The notes beneath the pieces were generated by a model, which was given only the letters and a program-made list of their open reading frames with translations, made no database searches and was not told the DNA's origin. A stretch of 64,000 bases of DNA from assembly GCA_017561825.1 (NCBI GenBank), contig JAFZBK010000006.1, forward strand, positions 55,246 through 119,245, written 5' to 3'. Below, piece by piece: positions 49,784 through 58,921 of this stretch. Origin of the DNA: Prevotella sp. (GTDB lineage: Bacteria > Bacteroidota > Bacteroidia > Bacteroidales > Bacteroidaceae). A program made the position numbers and the translations under genes. How positions within the stretch are numbered: the first letter of the stretch is position 1; each line of letters opens with the position of its first letter.

Positions 49784-50740
49784 AAACCAATCTTTGAGTC
49801 GGCCCTTATACTGATTCTGGGAATCGGCAACAAGGATGAGAAGTTGTCGTCCGTCAGTCAATCGGGGTCCGGCACAGATACCTTCGAAATTAGCAAAGTT
49901 GCGCTTGGTGAGATTCATCCTGGTGCGGAACGAGGTGAGCAGTTGCTTTTGAAGCTGTTCACCTTGTTGGTGTTTGGAGGGATCCACCAAGTAGAGCTTG
50001 ACCTGTACGAAGGAGCCAATGCCTTTGGTTGTCTTGCGGACTTCCCGCTCGAGCACAACCAACCGTCCGTCATCCAAGGCCACCAATCCGCTGGCACCAA
50101 GGGTGGTAGTACCTTTCACGCCCTTGACGGAAGGAGAATCGGTGGTGTACCAGTATTGGGCAACGGGCTGCAGATCATCATTAAAGCACTGAAAGCGCAG
50201 ACGGTTAGCCACCTTATGTTGGATATCCGGCTTCTCGCCATCACTCTTCAAGGAGTTCTCCGTGGTTGTCCAGAACCGATGAGTGACGGCATTGTAGGTC
50301 AGCGCCTCGAATCCGCGGTTGCTATTGGTATCACGAAAGACGTTGGGAATGCTCAGCTTCCGCCCCGTCAAACGACCGTCCAGAGCGTATTCAATGATCT
50401 TTCCATCCCCTTCCCCACTGACAAAGAGCGTGTGGGTATGGGGTACATAACAGATTCCTTCCTCGTCACGGTTCGGCAGGTTGCTGGTCATGAAGACCTC
50501 AGCACGCACATCAAGGATTTTCCCTGAAACACTATCGGTAAGGATGGTCATCAGGTGGAAGCCAGCCGTAGGCGACTTATCATTAGCCACCGCATAACGA
50601 TTGCCACCTAACCATGTGATACCGCTGTAGTTTCCCGCAGGAACAGTATTGGGGAAATGACGCTGTCTGTTCAGCTCGACCTGTTGGGCCATGAGTTGAA
50701 CAGACAGCAGTAGGAAGAAGGGTATAAACCTGATTCTCAT
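49766..50740 (-). CDS. phytase-like / esterase-like beta-propeller protein
   Basis: A 324-residue exported protein (signal peptide MRIRFIPFFLLLSVQLMAQ) of the phytase-like family (Pfam Phytase-like type). Recognisable stretches: GNYSGITWLGGNRYAVANDKS, NRDEEGICYVPHTHTLFVSGEG, RGFEALTYNAVTHRFWTTTEN, NFANFEGICAGPRL. The repeated EGI/EAL acidic motifs fit a calcium-binding propeller. Catalytic activity of this group is poorly defined. Its start lies 9 bp after the stop of the two-domain esterase gene on the same strand, so they are an operon. Confidence 0.82.
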   Translation of the reverse strand: MRIRFIPFFLLLSVQLMAQQVELNRQRHFPNTVPAGNYSGITWLGGNRYAVANDKSPTAGFHLMTILTDSVSGKILDVRAEVFMTSNLPNRDEEGICYVPHTHTLFVSGEGDGKIIEYALDGRLTGRKLSIPNVFRDTNSNRGFEALTYNAVTHRFWTTTENSLKSDGEKPDIQHKVANRLRFQCFNDDLQPVAQYWYTTDSPSVKGVKGTTTLGASGLVALDDGRLVVLEREVRKTTKGIGSFVQVKLYLVDPSKHQQGEQLQKQLLTSFRTRMNLTKRNFANFEGICAGPRLTDGRQLLILVADSQNQYKGRLKDWFKTIAF

Positions 50741-50749
50741 GAAAGAAAA

Positions 50750-52183
50750 CTATTTCAGTGCGCCAGCAACAATCTCAGCGATGCGACGAACACCCTTCTC
50801 GTCGGGATGGATACCATCGTCGAGCATCTTGTCACCATCGTTGGCAAACTGTGTATGGAGGTCGATCACCTCCAGACCAAATTTCTGTGCCACCTCTTTC
50901 TGGATAGGGATGATCTCATTGGTGATCACCTCGTCACTGATATCCCATGTTGACTTGAATGCAGGAATCGGTGTGCAGAGAAGGATACGCGGCTTGGCGG
51001 GCTGCACGGTCTTGGCCTTCTTTCCTTTTTTCTTACCAGTATTAGCCAGGTCAGGACGGAGCGTGGTAATCATCTGCTCCAAGTCGGTCTTGAACTCAGC
51101 ACCATATTTCCAGTTATAGGGCTTTGAATCATTTGTTCCCAGCTTGATCACCACAATATCAGGATTGAAAGCCAATGCATCCTTCCATGCGGTTTCGTTC
51201 ATATAGGGATAATCGCCTTTATTGAGCATGGTACGAGCACTCACACCAAAATTCTTCACCCAGTAGTCCTTACCCAACATCCGCTGCAACTGGGCGGGAT
51301 AGCCACGTTGCGGAGCCAGGTCGATACCATGTCCATCAGTGATGCTGTTACCGATACAAGCCACGCGGATAGCATTTGTCTGGGGAACCTGACGAGCTTT
51401 CAACCATTTGCCCAGTGTGCCGAGCATCTCGTCGCGATAAGCGAACCAGGGTCCGAAGCCATAGCCATGACCACCTGAAGGATAGATCATCAAGGCACAA
51501 TCGTTACCGGCGTTGCGCATGGCCTTATAGTACTCAAGACCGTTGGTGACAGGCGGTACCAGGTTGTCATCGGTTGACATGATGATGATGGCGGGAGGTG
51601 TCAGATGGCGCTGCACGGCATTCTGTGTGGAGTACTTGCGTACCATCTCAGGATTCTTCTGGTCCTCGCCAAGGAAGTTACGGCACGACCACATGTGTGA
51701 TACCTTCTCATCCATGGAGATGACAGGATAGAACAGGATGGTGAAATTAGGACGTACATCATAGTCAGAAAGTGTGGAGATGACCGAGGCCAGGTGTCCA
51801 CCTGCGGAGAAGCCCATGATGCCCACATCGTCAGGATTGATGCCCCAGATGGCGGCTGAGTCGCGAACGATACGGATACCTTTCTGCACATCACCCATCG
51901 GCTTGGTACGATCGCCTTCTGGCATGCGGTAGTTCACCACGAAGTAGGCAATGCCCTGCTCGTTCAGCCAATCGGATGCCATGTAGCCTTCATGAGAGTT
52001 TGATAGAACGGAGTAGCCGCCGCCCGGCACGCCCACGATGGCCTTACCTGATGATTTCTCAGGAAGGAAACAAACCATTTGCGCCTTTCCGTCTTCGGTC
52101 AGGTCGAGTGTGAACTTTCTTGCTGTCTGTGCCTGTACTGTCACTGAGAGCAGTAACAAGCTGAATACCAATAGTTTTTTCAT
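50750..52183 (-). CDS. two-domain carbohydrate esterase (alpha/beta hydrolase + SGNH)
   Basis: A 477-residue exported protein joining two esterases. After the signal peptide MKKLLVFSLLLLSVTVQAQ comes an alpha/beta-hydrolase domain with the oxyanion segment VGVPGGGYSVLS, the nucleophile elbow GFSAGGHLAS (about residue 127), STDDNLVPP and the catalytic His in GGHGYGFGPW. The second half is an SGNH/GDSL domain: block I GNSITDGHG, block III IKLGTNDSKP, and block V DGIHPDEKG near the C-terminus. Such bimodular enzymes deacetylate xylan and pectin. The start at 52183 follows a promoter at 52216-52223. Operon with the phytase-like gene. Confidence 0.88.
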   Translation of the reverse strand: MKKLLVFSLLLLSVTVQAQTARKFTLDLTEDGKAQMVCFLPEKSSGKAIVGVPGGGYSVLSNSHEGYMASDWLNEQGIAYFVVNYRMPEGDRTKPMGDVQKGIRIVRDSAAIWGINPDDVGIMGFSAGGHLASVISTLSDYDVRPNFTILFYPVISMDEKVSHMWSCRNFLGEDQKNPEMVRKYSTQNAVQRHLTPPAIIIMSTDDNLVPPVTNGLEYYKAMRNAGNDCALMIYPSGGHGYGFGPWFAYRDEMLGTLGKWLKARQVPQTNAIRVACIGNSITDGHGIDLAPQRGYPAQLQRMLGKDYWVKNFGVSARTMLNKGDYPYMNETAWKDALAFNPDIVVIKLGTNDSKPYNWKYGAEFKTDLEQMITTLRPDLANTGKKKGKKAKTVQPAKPRILLCTPIPAFKSTWDISDEVITNEIIPIQKEVAQKFGLEVIDLHTQFANDGDKMLDDGIHPDEKGVRRIAEIVAGALK

Positions 52184-52215
52184 GTAATAATAGTTGATTG
52201 ATTTTATTTCCGCAG

Positions 52216-52223
52216 CAAAGTTA
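52216..52223 (-). promoter_or_regulatory. promoter -7 box of the two-domain esterase operon
   Basis: TAACTTTG on the minus strand, 32 bp before the ATG at 52183. Confidence 0.72.
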
Positions 52224-52304
52224 TAAAAAAATGTAATAATAAATAAATGATTGATTGTTTTTTTTTTTGAATTCAATTAAACCTTATCTGACTTTCTTCG
52301 TCTA

Positions 52305-52323
52305 AAGGATGACGTGCATCCTT
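52305..52323. promoter_or_regulatory. small inverted repeat upstream of the 52.4-kb gene
   Basis: AAGGATG, ACGTG, CATCCTT: a perfect 7-bp palindrome about 75 bp before the next ATG. May be an operator or leader hairpin. No perfect TAnnTTTG box is present; TAACTTTT at 52363-52370 is the closest. Confidence 0.4.
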
Positions 52324-52396
52324 CAATCTCTTTTCAAGGAGTTGTAGATCCACTGAAACATCTAACTTTTTATTATATCTTAATTATTTAACAACA

Positions 52397-52936
52397 ATGA
52401 AAAAATCAATGAAAAAAGCAGTTATGATGCTTGCCATGCTCGCAGTTCCTTTCGCTCTGCAGGCACAAACAAAGTTCCACGATGTTGAACTCAATGAGGC
52501 AACAGGTCCCGTGAAGTCTATCACACAGGCTGGTATGATGGGCCGCGGCGAGCAGGTAGTTAAATTCTCTCAGGACGGTAAGATGGAAGCTGAGGGTATG
52601 ACCGGTTTGGTTTATGACGATAACGGTTACCTGCAGAAGGCAGAGAGAGCCATTGAGACTCCTCAGGGCGACATGAAGATCGTTACCACTTACAAGTGGG
52701 AGAACGGTAAGGTGGTTAGCCAGTCAATGGACTTCGGTCAGGGCGCTATGACTCAGGTTTACAAGTACGACGAGAAGGGTGTTCCCACATCTATGTCAAT
52801 GGATATGATGGGTCAGCAGATGGAAACTCCGTACACCGACTATAAGTTTGACGATCACGGCAACTGGATCAGTCGCAAGACTTCCATGATGGGTCAGGAT
52901 ATGGAGCAGACTCGTAAGATTGAGTACTATCAGTAA
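52397..52936 (+). CDS. secreted YD-repeat-like small protein
   Basis: A 179-residue exported protein (signal peptide MKKSMKKAVMMLAMLAVPFALQAQ). The mature part is built of short beta-hairpin units with [VY]xYDDNGY, YKWENGKVVS, YKYDEKGVP and YKFDDHGNWISRK, like the YD-type hairpins of RHS-like lipoproteins; Met- and Gly-rich (SMDMMGQQM, SMMGQDM). No catalytic residues recognised. Codon use looks highly biased, suggesting good expression. A strong terminator follows. Confidence 0.7.
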   Translation: MKKSMKKAVMMLAMLAVPFALQAQTKFHDVELNEATGPVKSITQAGMMGRGEQVVKFSQDGKMEAEGMTGLVYDDNGYLQKAERAIETPQGDMKIVTTYKWENGKVVSQSMDFGQGAMTQVYKYDEKGVPTSMSMDMMGQQMETPYTDYKFDDHGNWISRKTSMMGQDMEQTRKIEYYQ

Positions 52937-52977
52937 AATGAAACAATACCCTAACGGGTTACTTTCATACAAAACAG

Positions 52978-53012
52978 AACGAGGGCGTGCTAATGCATGC
53001 CCTCGTTTTATT
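52978..53012. terminator. bidirectional terminator
   Basis: AACGAGGGC (52978-52986) pairs with GCCCTCGTT (52999-53007) around TGCTAATGCAT, followed by TTATTATT; serves the plus-strand secreted protein gene and the minus-strand GH31 gene. Confidence 0.88.
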
Positions 53013-53028
53013 ATTATATGTCATCAGA

Positions 53029-55365
53029 CTAAAGCTTGATCGTAGTTGCTGTGCCATTGTAATCCACAGTCTGTGTGGTTCCGTTGGGTAATACGAGTGT
53101 GAACTTTCTCGACTGCAACATACCCGGATAAGAACCCTGACGAGCACCGATGGTGAGTGTGCTTTGCTTGTCCATCCATACAAAAGGAATGGTAGCATAG
53201 ACACCCTTCTCGTAGTTGTAGCTGTCACCCTCATCCTCATAAAGCGTGAACTGACCGTCGGCTCCAGGATAGACACGAATTTCCAAGTTATCCCATGCCT
53301 TCTCTCCCACGTACTGCATCTCAGGGCCGAGTGGCAGAATGCTTCCTGCTCGTACGAACATCGGTACTTGTTGCAATGTGGTATTACAGTGGATATTCTG
53401 ACCACCCTTATAACGTTTTCCCGTCCAGAAGTCGTACCAGTCAGTTCCCTTGGGCAGGTACTTCGTAGCCATCTTCATATCATTCCAATTAATTGTCAAT
53501 TGTTCATTGTCAATTGTCAATTGATTCTTATCCCATCCCGTCATGGCATTGGTACGGATAATCTTCTCTTCGGTGTATTGCGGGTCAACGATGGGGGCAG
53601 CAAGGATGCTACGACCGAACATGAACTCATCCGTCATGTTCCATACATTCTTGTCTGAAGCGAAGTCGGCAAACAGCGGACGCATATAACTGTCGTTATT
53701 ACTCGTCACCTGCCAGGCGGTACTATATAAATAAGGTATCAGACGGTAGCGCAGACGGATGGTCTTCTCGATGGCATCATAAACGGGCTCGCCCTTCTTA
53801 CCAAACTGCCAGATCTCACGGGGCGCGTCGGCACCATGACTGCGGAACACAGGACAGAACAGTCCGTACTGCATCCAGCGCACATAGAGCTCCTGGAACT
53901 GCGGATTCTTGGGGGCTGAGCCTGCACCCTTGGTGTTGTAGGAGCTACAGAAGAAACCACCGATATCGGTATTGAAGTTAGGATCACCCGTCAGCGTGAA
54001 ACTGAGTCCTGCGGGAACCTGCTTCCTCAGCATATCCCACGAGGAGTTCACATCACCGCTCCACATGTTCGAGCCGTAGTGCTGCTGTCCTGCAAAGGCG
54101 GAGCGGGTCATGATGAAGACACGCTTCTCGCTGGAATTTCCGGATTCCTTACGCTGAGCCTGATACACACCACGCACGGTTTCCAAGGGGAAGGCGTTGC
54201 GCTGAGAGCGCCAGGTGCCACCATACACCTGATGTTCGTAATCGCTCTCACGTGGATTGAAGAAATCTGGATCGGTAGAGTCCATCCACCAGGCATCCGT
54301 ACCGTAGTCGTATAGTCTCTTGAGGTATTTCCAGTAGATATCACGGGCCTCAGGACTGAAAGCGTCATATACCTTCACGCCAGATGGATAGTCTCTCATC
54401 GGCGGCCAGACATGTGAGATACCACTCTGCGGCCAAGTCTCGAAAGGCATGAGCAAACCCTTCGCATCAAGCTCGCGGAACTGCTGGGTCTGCGGACCAA
54501 AGCTGGCCCAGATGGAGATCATGAAATGAGCGTGTTTCTGATGAACGTTCTTGATGAGCTGCTTGCCATTGGAGAAATCCTCTGACAGGAAATCCATGGC
54601 ATTCCACAGATAGTTACTTCCCCAGTACTGCCAGTCCTGAATGATGCCATCGAGCGGCACCTGCAGCTCACGGTACTTGTCAACAATGCTCTCCGTCTCT
54701 GCGGCTGTCTTGTAACGCTCTTTCGACTGCCAGAAACCGAAGGTCCACAACGGGAACATCGGCACATCACCACTGAGGTAACGCATCTGGGCAATCACAC
54801 CATCAGCCGAACCGCCATACATGAAGTAGTAGTCGATACCCTCGCCCACCTCGGAAGTGAACGACATACCGTTGGCATCATCATCAAACTGCGTGGGTGA
54901 ATAGTTCTCCCAGTAGATGCCCCAGCCCTTGATGCTCTGCAACACGTTCTGGAAATCCTCCAGGTTCGACTGCTCCATACGCTTGTGTTCACCACGACGG
55001 TTCATCTTTCCGTTCTGAATGGTACCTAATCCGTAGATAGCCTCATCCTTATCCAGCACAAACGACTGTCGCACTTTGGTGATATCATGACTCTTCTCGC
55101 GCAACAACACCTGTCCTTTTGCGGTCAGGAATGTCAGACAGCCTGTCTTTGGGTCCTGACGTACCGTCAGCTCCCCACTCGACTGCTCATTGCCCTTACG
55201 ACTGATGGTTACGTCTTCGGGCTTCGCGGTTATCACAAGTGTCTTGGTGGGCTGTCCTTTGACCACATGGACAATTCTGGGCGTAACAAAGGTTACCTTT
55301 ACCTGTTGCGACCAGCAGACTGCACTTGTCATGATCAGAGACATGACTAGAAAGATCTTCTTCAT
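53029..55365 (-). CDS. secreted GH31 glycoside hydrolase
   Basis: A 778-residue family 31 enzyme, an alpha-glucosidase or alpha-xylosidase. Signal peptide MKKIFLVMSLIMTSAVCWSQ (ATG at 55365). After the N-terminal beta domain the barrel shows VPLDGIIQDWQYWG, the nucleophile Asp in WWMDSTDPDF (about residue 362), the acid/base Asp in MWSGDVNSSWDML (about 438) and GGFFCSSY. Downstream lie beta domains, with a DUF5110-type end (IRVYPGADGQFTLYEDEGD). A heptamer array adds NQLTIDNEQLTINWND ahead of the KYLPKGTDWYDFWTGKRY segment. It follows the Lrp gene by 43 bp on the same strand with no clear promoter, so it may depend on that transcript. Confidence 0.92.
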   Translation of the reverse strand: MKKIFLVMSLIMTSAVCWSQQVKVTFVTPRIVHVVKGQPTKTLVITAKPEDVTISRKGNEQSSGELTVRQDPKTGCLTFLTAKGQVLLREKSHDITKVRQSFVLDKDEAIYGLGTIQNGKMNRRGEHKRMEQSNLEDFQNVLQSIKGWGIYWENYSPTQFDDDANGMSFTSEVGEGIDYYFMYGGSADGVIAQMRYLSGDVPMFPLWTFGFWQSKERYKTAAETESIVDKYRELQVPLDGIIQDWQYWGSNYLWNAMDFLSEDFSNGKQLIKNVHQKHAHFMISIWASFGPQTQQFRELDAKGLLMPFETWPQSGISHVWPPMRDYPSGVKVYDAFSPEARDIYWKYLKRLYDYGTDAWWMDSTDPDFFNPRESDYEHQVYGGTWRSQRNAFPLETVRGVYQAQRKESGNSSEKRVFIMTRSAFAGQQHYGSNMWSGDVNSSWDMLRKQVPAGLSFTLTGDPNFNTDIGGFFCSSYNTKGAGSAPKNPQFQELYVRWMQYGLFCPVFRSHGADAPREIWQFGKKGEPVYDAIEKTIRLRYRLIPYLYSTAWQVTSNNDSYMRPLFADFASDKNVWNMTDEFMFGRSILAAPIVDPQYTEEKIIRTNAMTGWDKNQLTIDNEQLTINWNDMKMATKYLPKGTDWYDFWTGKRYKGGQNIHCNTTLQQVPMFVRAGSILPLGPEMQYVGEKAWDNLEIRVYPGADGQFTLYEDEGDSYNYEKGVYATIPFVWMDKQSTLTIGARQGSYPGMLQSRKFTLVLPNGTTQTVDYNGTATTIKL
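53489..53523. repeat. heptamer array in the GH31 gene
   Basis: TTAATTG, TCAATTG, TTCATTG, TCAATTG, TCAATTG: five units read in frame as QLTIDNEQLTI. Confidence 0.93.
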
Positions 55366-55408
55366 AAACAACTTTTCTTATTGATTTGGTTAATTGACTT
55401 TGGAATCA

Positions 55409-55870
55409 TTAAATACTGATGGCATAATCCTGTTTCACCTCGCTCATCACAAAGGTGCTCTCGATGGAACTCAGGCTATCCAGTTCACCCAATTTATTCA
55501 GCACGAAGTCTTGGTACTGTTTCATGTCCCTCGCGCGTACCTTTAATAAATAGTCATAGGCGCCCGACGTGTTATAACACTCGGTCACTTCTGGTATACG
55601 TAGAATACGACGGGTGAAGGCATCGGCAATCTCATGGTTGATCTGTTTCAGTTTCACCTTACAGAACACCTGTAGTCCTAACCCCAACTTATCCGCATCG
55701 AGCACCGCTACATACTTTTTGATGTAGCCACGACGCTCCAAACGCTTCTGTCGTTCAAAGACGGGCGTTGGTGTCAGATTCACTTTATCGGCCAACTCCT
55801 TGGTTGTCAACTTCGCATTCTTCTGCAGCGTTCTCAATATCTGCAAGTCAGTTTCATCTAATACTTCCAT
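55409..55870 (-). CDS. Lrp/AsnC-family transcriptional regulator
   Basis: A 153-residue Lrp/AsnC regulator: N-terminal helix-turn-helix (ILRTLQKNAKLTTKELADKV, TPTPVFERQKRLERRGYI) and a C-terminal RAM/Lrp ligand domain (VFCKVKLKQINHE, TECYNTSGAYDYLLKVRARD, LSSIESTFVMSEV). Such proteins form octamers and respond to amino acids. Targets are unknown; the adjacent GH31 gene on the same strand may share its transcript. Promoter box at 55941-55948 leaves a leader of about 70 bases. Confidence 0.93.
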   Translation of the reverse strand: MEVLDETDLQILRTLQKNAKLTTKELADKVNLTPTPVFERQKRLERRGYIKKYVAVLDADKLGLGLQVFCKVKLKQINHEIADAFTRRILRIPEVTECYNTSGAYDYLLKVRARDMKQYQDFVLNKLGELDSLSSIESTFVMSEVKQDYAISI

Positions 55871-55940
55871 AACTTTGCATAAACTAAGTGTAACCCCGGA
55901 TGATTTGCTTGGTATGTAGAATAGAATTCTATATGATGTG

Positions 55941-55948
55941 CAAAAATA
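55941..55948 (-). promoter_or_regulatory. promoter -7 box of the Lrp gene
   Basis: TATTTTTG on the minus strand, 70 bp before the ATG at 55870. Confidence 0.65.
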
Positions 55949-56119
55949 GTCATTTTTTCTGAGAAAAGCAAGAATAAAGGCAGATCCTTACAAAAAAACA
56001 TTTCGGATACAAAACCAGTACCCATCGGAAGTGTAAAAATGTGTGATAGACATCAGAGAAAAAAACACAAATTTAAAACTTTTTAATGAATTGATTGTGT
56101 CGCATATTGGATTTTTTTG

Positions 56120-56127
56120 TATCTTTG
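56120..56127 (+). promoter_or_regulatory. promoter -7 box of nrdDG
   Basis: TATCTTTG, perfect consensus, 121 bp before the nrdD ATG; the leader contains the two palindromes at 56139-56203. Confidence 0.75.
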
Positions 56128-56138
56128 CAAACGATTAG

Positions 56139-56203
56139 AGTTTTCCAAAACGGGAAACTTTTTTCTATTCAAAAATTGAAAAGTTGTCCAAAACGGAAAA
56201 CTT
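56139..56203 (+). promoter_or_regulatory. paired palindromes in the nrdD leader
   Basis: Two related imperfect palindromes: AGTTTTCCAAAACGGGAAACTT (half-sites at 56139-56146 and 56152-56160) and AAGTTGTCC with GGAAAACTT (56181-56189 and 56195-56203). Both share the core TCCAAAACGG, exactly 43 bp apart, about four helical turns. They lie just downstream of the promoter, a good position for a repressor or an RNA hairpin pair. They do not match the NrdR box. Confidence 0.55.
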
Positions 56204-56248
56204 ATACTCGGGGAAAGAAGAAGTCAATAACTAAAAACGAACCATACA

Positions 56249-58357
56249 ATGGAGATCAAGAACTTTACCATTACGAAGCGCGACAGCTCTAAAGACCGCT
56301 TTTCGCTAGACAAAATCATGAATGCCATCGTGAAGGCATTTGACAGTGTTCAAGAACCTGCTGAATTAGGAACTATCTCAAAGATTCTCAGCCACTTAGA
56401 TATGAAGGACGATATCAAGGTTGAGGACATTCAGAATCAGGTAGAAGAGGCTCTGATGCGCGAAGGATACTACAAAGTGGCCAAGTCGTTCATGCTCTAT
56501 CGACAGGCTCACAGCGAGGATCGTGAGACCTTGGCAAAGTTGCAGTTCCTTTCCGAATACTGTGATTCAGTGAATGCGGCGACTGGTTCAAAGTATGACG
56601 CAAATGCAAACGTCGAGCACAAAAATATTGCCACACTGATCGGAGAGTTGCCCAAATCGAACTTCATCCGACTGAACCGCCGTCTGCTGACCGATCGTAT
56701 CAAGAAGATGTATGGAAAGTCACTCGCCGATGAGTATATCGACAAGCTGACACACCACTTTATATATAAGAACGACGAGACGAGTCTGGCCAACTATTGC
56801 GCTTCGATCACCATGTATCCCTGGCTGATCGGTGGCACGGCCTCCATTGGTGGTAACTCCACAGCCCCCACAAACCTGAAGAGTTTCTGCGGCGGCTTCG
56901 TCAATATGGTCTTCATGGTTTCCAGTATGCTCTCTGGTGCTTGCGCCACGCCAGAGTTCCTGATGTACATGAACTACTTCATCGGCAAGGAATACGGACA
57001 GGATTACTATAAGCGTGTAAACGACCAGGCCGACCTGAGTCTGAAGAAGCGCACCATCGATAAGGTGATTACCGACTACTTCGAGCAGATCGTGTATTCA
57101 CTCAACCAGCCGACAGGTGCCCGTAACTATCAGGCAGTGTTCTGGAATGTGGCTTATTACGACAAGTACTATTTCGAGAGTATCTTCGGTGACTTCTACT
57201 TCCCCGATGGTACCAAGCCCGATTGGGAGAGTCTGTCATGGCTGCAGAAGCGCTTCATGAAGTGGTTCAACAAGGAACGTACGAAGACGCTCCTCACCTT
57301 CCCCGTAGAGACCATGGCCCTGCTTACCACCAAAGAGGGTGAGCCCATGGATCCTGAATGGGGTGACTTCACCGCTGAGATGTATTCAGAAGGACACTCG
57401 TTCTTTACTTATATGAGCGACAATGCCGACTCACTCAGTTCCTGCTGTCGTCTGCGCAACGAGATTACCGACAATGGCTTCAGCTACACCTTAGGTGCTG
57501 GCGGTGTATCAACTGGTTCAAAGAGCGTGCTCACCATCAACCTGAACCGTTGCATCCAGTATGCTGTGAACCACAAGATTGATTATCTCGAGTACTTAGG
57601 AACGGTGATCGATCTCTGTCATAAGGTACAATTGGCCTACAACGAGAACCTGAAGGAACTGCAGGCACACGGTATGTTGCCGCTCTTCGATGCAGGTTAC
57701 ATCAATATCAGTCGCCAGTATCTCACCATTGGTATCAACGGACTGGTAGAGGCTGCTGAGTTCATGGGACTGAAGATTACGCCTAATGATGAGTACCTGC
57801 ACTTTGTTCAGGGCATCTTAGGACTCATCGAGAAGTACAACAAGCAGTACCGTACCAAGGATGTGATGTTCAACTGCGAGATGATCCCGGCAGAGAACGT
57901 GGGTGTGAAGCATGCCAAGTGGGACCGTGAGGATGGTTATTTCGTGCCTCGCGACTGCTACAACAGCTATTTCTATGTAGTGGAGGATGAGTCACTCAGC
58001 GTGATTGACAAGTTCAAGCTCCATGGCGCACCGTATATCGAGCACCTCACAGGTGGTTCCGCCCTGCACATGAACCTCGACGAGCACCTTTCCAAGGAGC
58101 AATATGCCCACTTGCTGAAGGTGGCTGCCAAGGAAGGCTGTAACTACTTCACCTTCAATATCCCGAATACAGTATGTAACGAGTGCGGCCATATCGACAA
58201 GCGCTACCTGAAGGAGTGTCCTCACTGTCATTCAAAGGATGTGGATTACATGACTCGTATTATCGGCTACCTGAAACGTGTCAGCAACTTCTCGCAGGCC
58301 CGTCAGGAGGAGGCAGCACGCCGCTTCTATGCACATGCCGATGAAAAGGAATCATAG
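56249..58357 (+). CDS. nrdD: anaerobic ribonucleoside-triphosphate reductase
   Basis: A 702-residue class III ribonucleotide reductase that makes dNTPs without oxygen by glycyl-radical chemistry. An N-terminal ATP-cone (KRDSSKDRFSLDKIMNAIVK) is followed by the barrel with the active-site region SGACATPEFLMYMNYF and SLSSCCRLRNEI. The C-terminal zinc site has two Cys pairs, TVCNECGHID and KECPHCHS. The radical Gly lies in TRIIGYLKRVSNFS near residue 685. nrdG follows after 4 bp. Regulated from the promoter at 56120 through a 120-base leader. Confidence 0.96.
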   Translation: MEIKNFTITKRDSSKDRFSLDKIMNAIVKAFDSVQEPAELGTISKILSHLDMKDDIKVEDIQNQVEEALMREGYYKVAKSFMLYRQAHSEDRETLAKLQFLSEYCDSVNAATGSKYDANANVEHKNIATLIGELPKSNFIRLNRRLLTDRIKKMYGKSLADEYIDKLTHHFIYKNDETSLANYCASITMYPWLIGGTASIGGNSTAPTNLKSFCGGFVNMVFMVSSMLSGACATPEFLMYMNYFIGKEYGQDYYKRVNDQADLSLKKRTIDKVITDYFEQIVYSLNQPTGARNYQAVFWNVAYYDKYYFESIFGDFYFPDGTKPDWESLSWLQKRFMKWFNKERTKTLLTFPVETMALLTTKEGEPMDPEWGDFTAEMYSEGHSFFTYMSDNADSLSSCCRLRNEITDNGFSYTLGAGGVSTGSKSVLTINLNRCIQYAVNHKIDYLEYLGTVIDLCHKVQLAYNENLKELQAHGMLPLFDAGYINISRQYLTIGINGLVEAAEFMGLKITPNDEYLHFVQGILGLIEKYNKQYRTKDVMFNCEMIPAENVGVKHAKWDREDGYFVPRDCYNSYFYVVEDESLSVIDKFKLHGAPYIEHLTGGSALHMNLDEHLSKEQYAHLLKVAAKEGCNYFTFNIPNTVCNECGHIDKRYLKECPHCHSKDVDYMTRIIGYLKRVSNFSQARQEEAARRFYAHADEKES

Positions 58358-58361
58358 TTGA

Positions 58362-58829
58362 ATGCTGAAGTACGTCAATACGGGTATCGTCTTTCAGGAA
58401 ATCCCTGACGAGGTGACACTGGCCATCAATATCTCCAATTGTCCGTGCCACTGTCCGGGTTGCCATAGTCATTACCTTTGGGAAGATATCGGTCTGCCGT
58501 TAGACACTGATGCCATTGATGCCTTCGTGGAGAAATATGGCAACGATATCACCTGCATCGCCTTCATGGGTGGTGACAACGATCCCAAGGGTGTTAACCA
58601 ACTGGCGTTGTATATCCACGAAGACCATCCAGAATTTAAGGTGGCATGGTATAGCGGACGGACGCTGTTCAGTCCGCTGATCAACAAGGCGGATTTCGAC
58701 TACATCAAGATCGGACCGTATATCCGGCATCTCGGTCCGCTGAGTAAGCCTACCACCAACCAACGACTGTACAAGCACATCGGGAATGGGGAGTTAGAGG
58801 ACATCACCTCAAGGTTCTGGAAAAAATAA
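58362..58829 (+). CDS. nrdG: anaerobic ribonucleotide reductase-activating protein
   Basis: A 155-residue radical SAM activase that generates the glycyl radical on NrdD. The cluster motif is INISNCPCHCPGCHSHYLW: CxxxCxxC after an extra Cys, with the usual aromatic next to the cluster. GGDNDPKG takes the place of the GGE motif. It starts 4 bp after nrdD and is clearly translated with it. Confidence 0.95.
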   Translation: MLKYVNTGIVFQEIPDEVTLAINISNCPCHCPGCHSHYLWEDIGLPLDTDAIDAFVEKYGNDITCIAFMGGDNDPKGVNQLALYIHEDHPEFKVAWYSGRTLFSPLINKADFDYIKIGPYIRHLGPLSKPTTNQRLYKHIGNGELEDITSRFWKK

Positions 58830-58857
58830 ACACGTAATAATAAGTCTATCCATCGTA

Positions 58858-58909
58858 TGCAACTCGGTTGCAAAAAGATCCCATCCAGGTCTTTTGCAAC
58901 TGGGTTGCA
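58858..58909 (+). promoter_or_regulatory. twin TGCAAC-N3-GTTGCA operators of the P-type ATPase gene
   Basis: Two perfect 15-bp palindromes, TGCAACTCGGTTGCA (58858-58872) and TGCAACTGGGTTGCA (58895-58909), centres 37 bp apart. The inner halves can also pair (TTGCAAAAAGA with TCTTTTGCAA). The second covers the -33 region of the promoter at 58922-58929. The form suits a dimeric metal regulator such as a Fur/Zur-type protein; the regulator gene is not in this window. Confidence 0.8.
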
Positions 58910-58921
58910 TCGTTTTTGTCG

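Noticed and set aside
35770-55365. Classical Sus-type polysaccharide utilisation locus
   Set aside because: Several carbohydrate enzymes are present but no SusC/SusD pair, hybrid two-component system or ECF sigma/anti-sigma pair; genes are on both strands with separate promoters.
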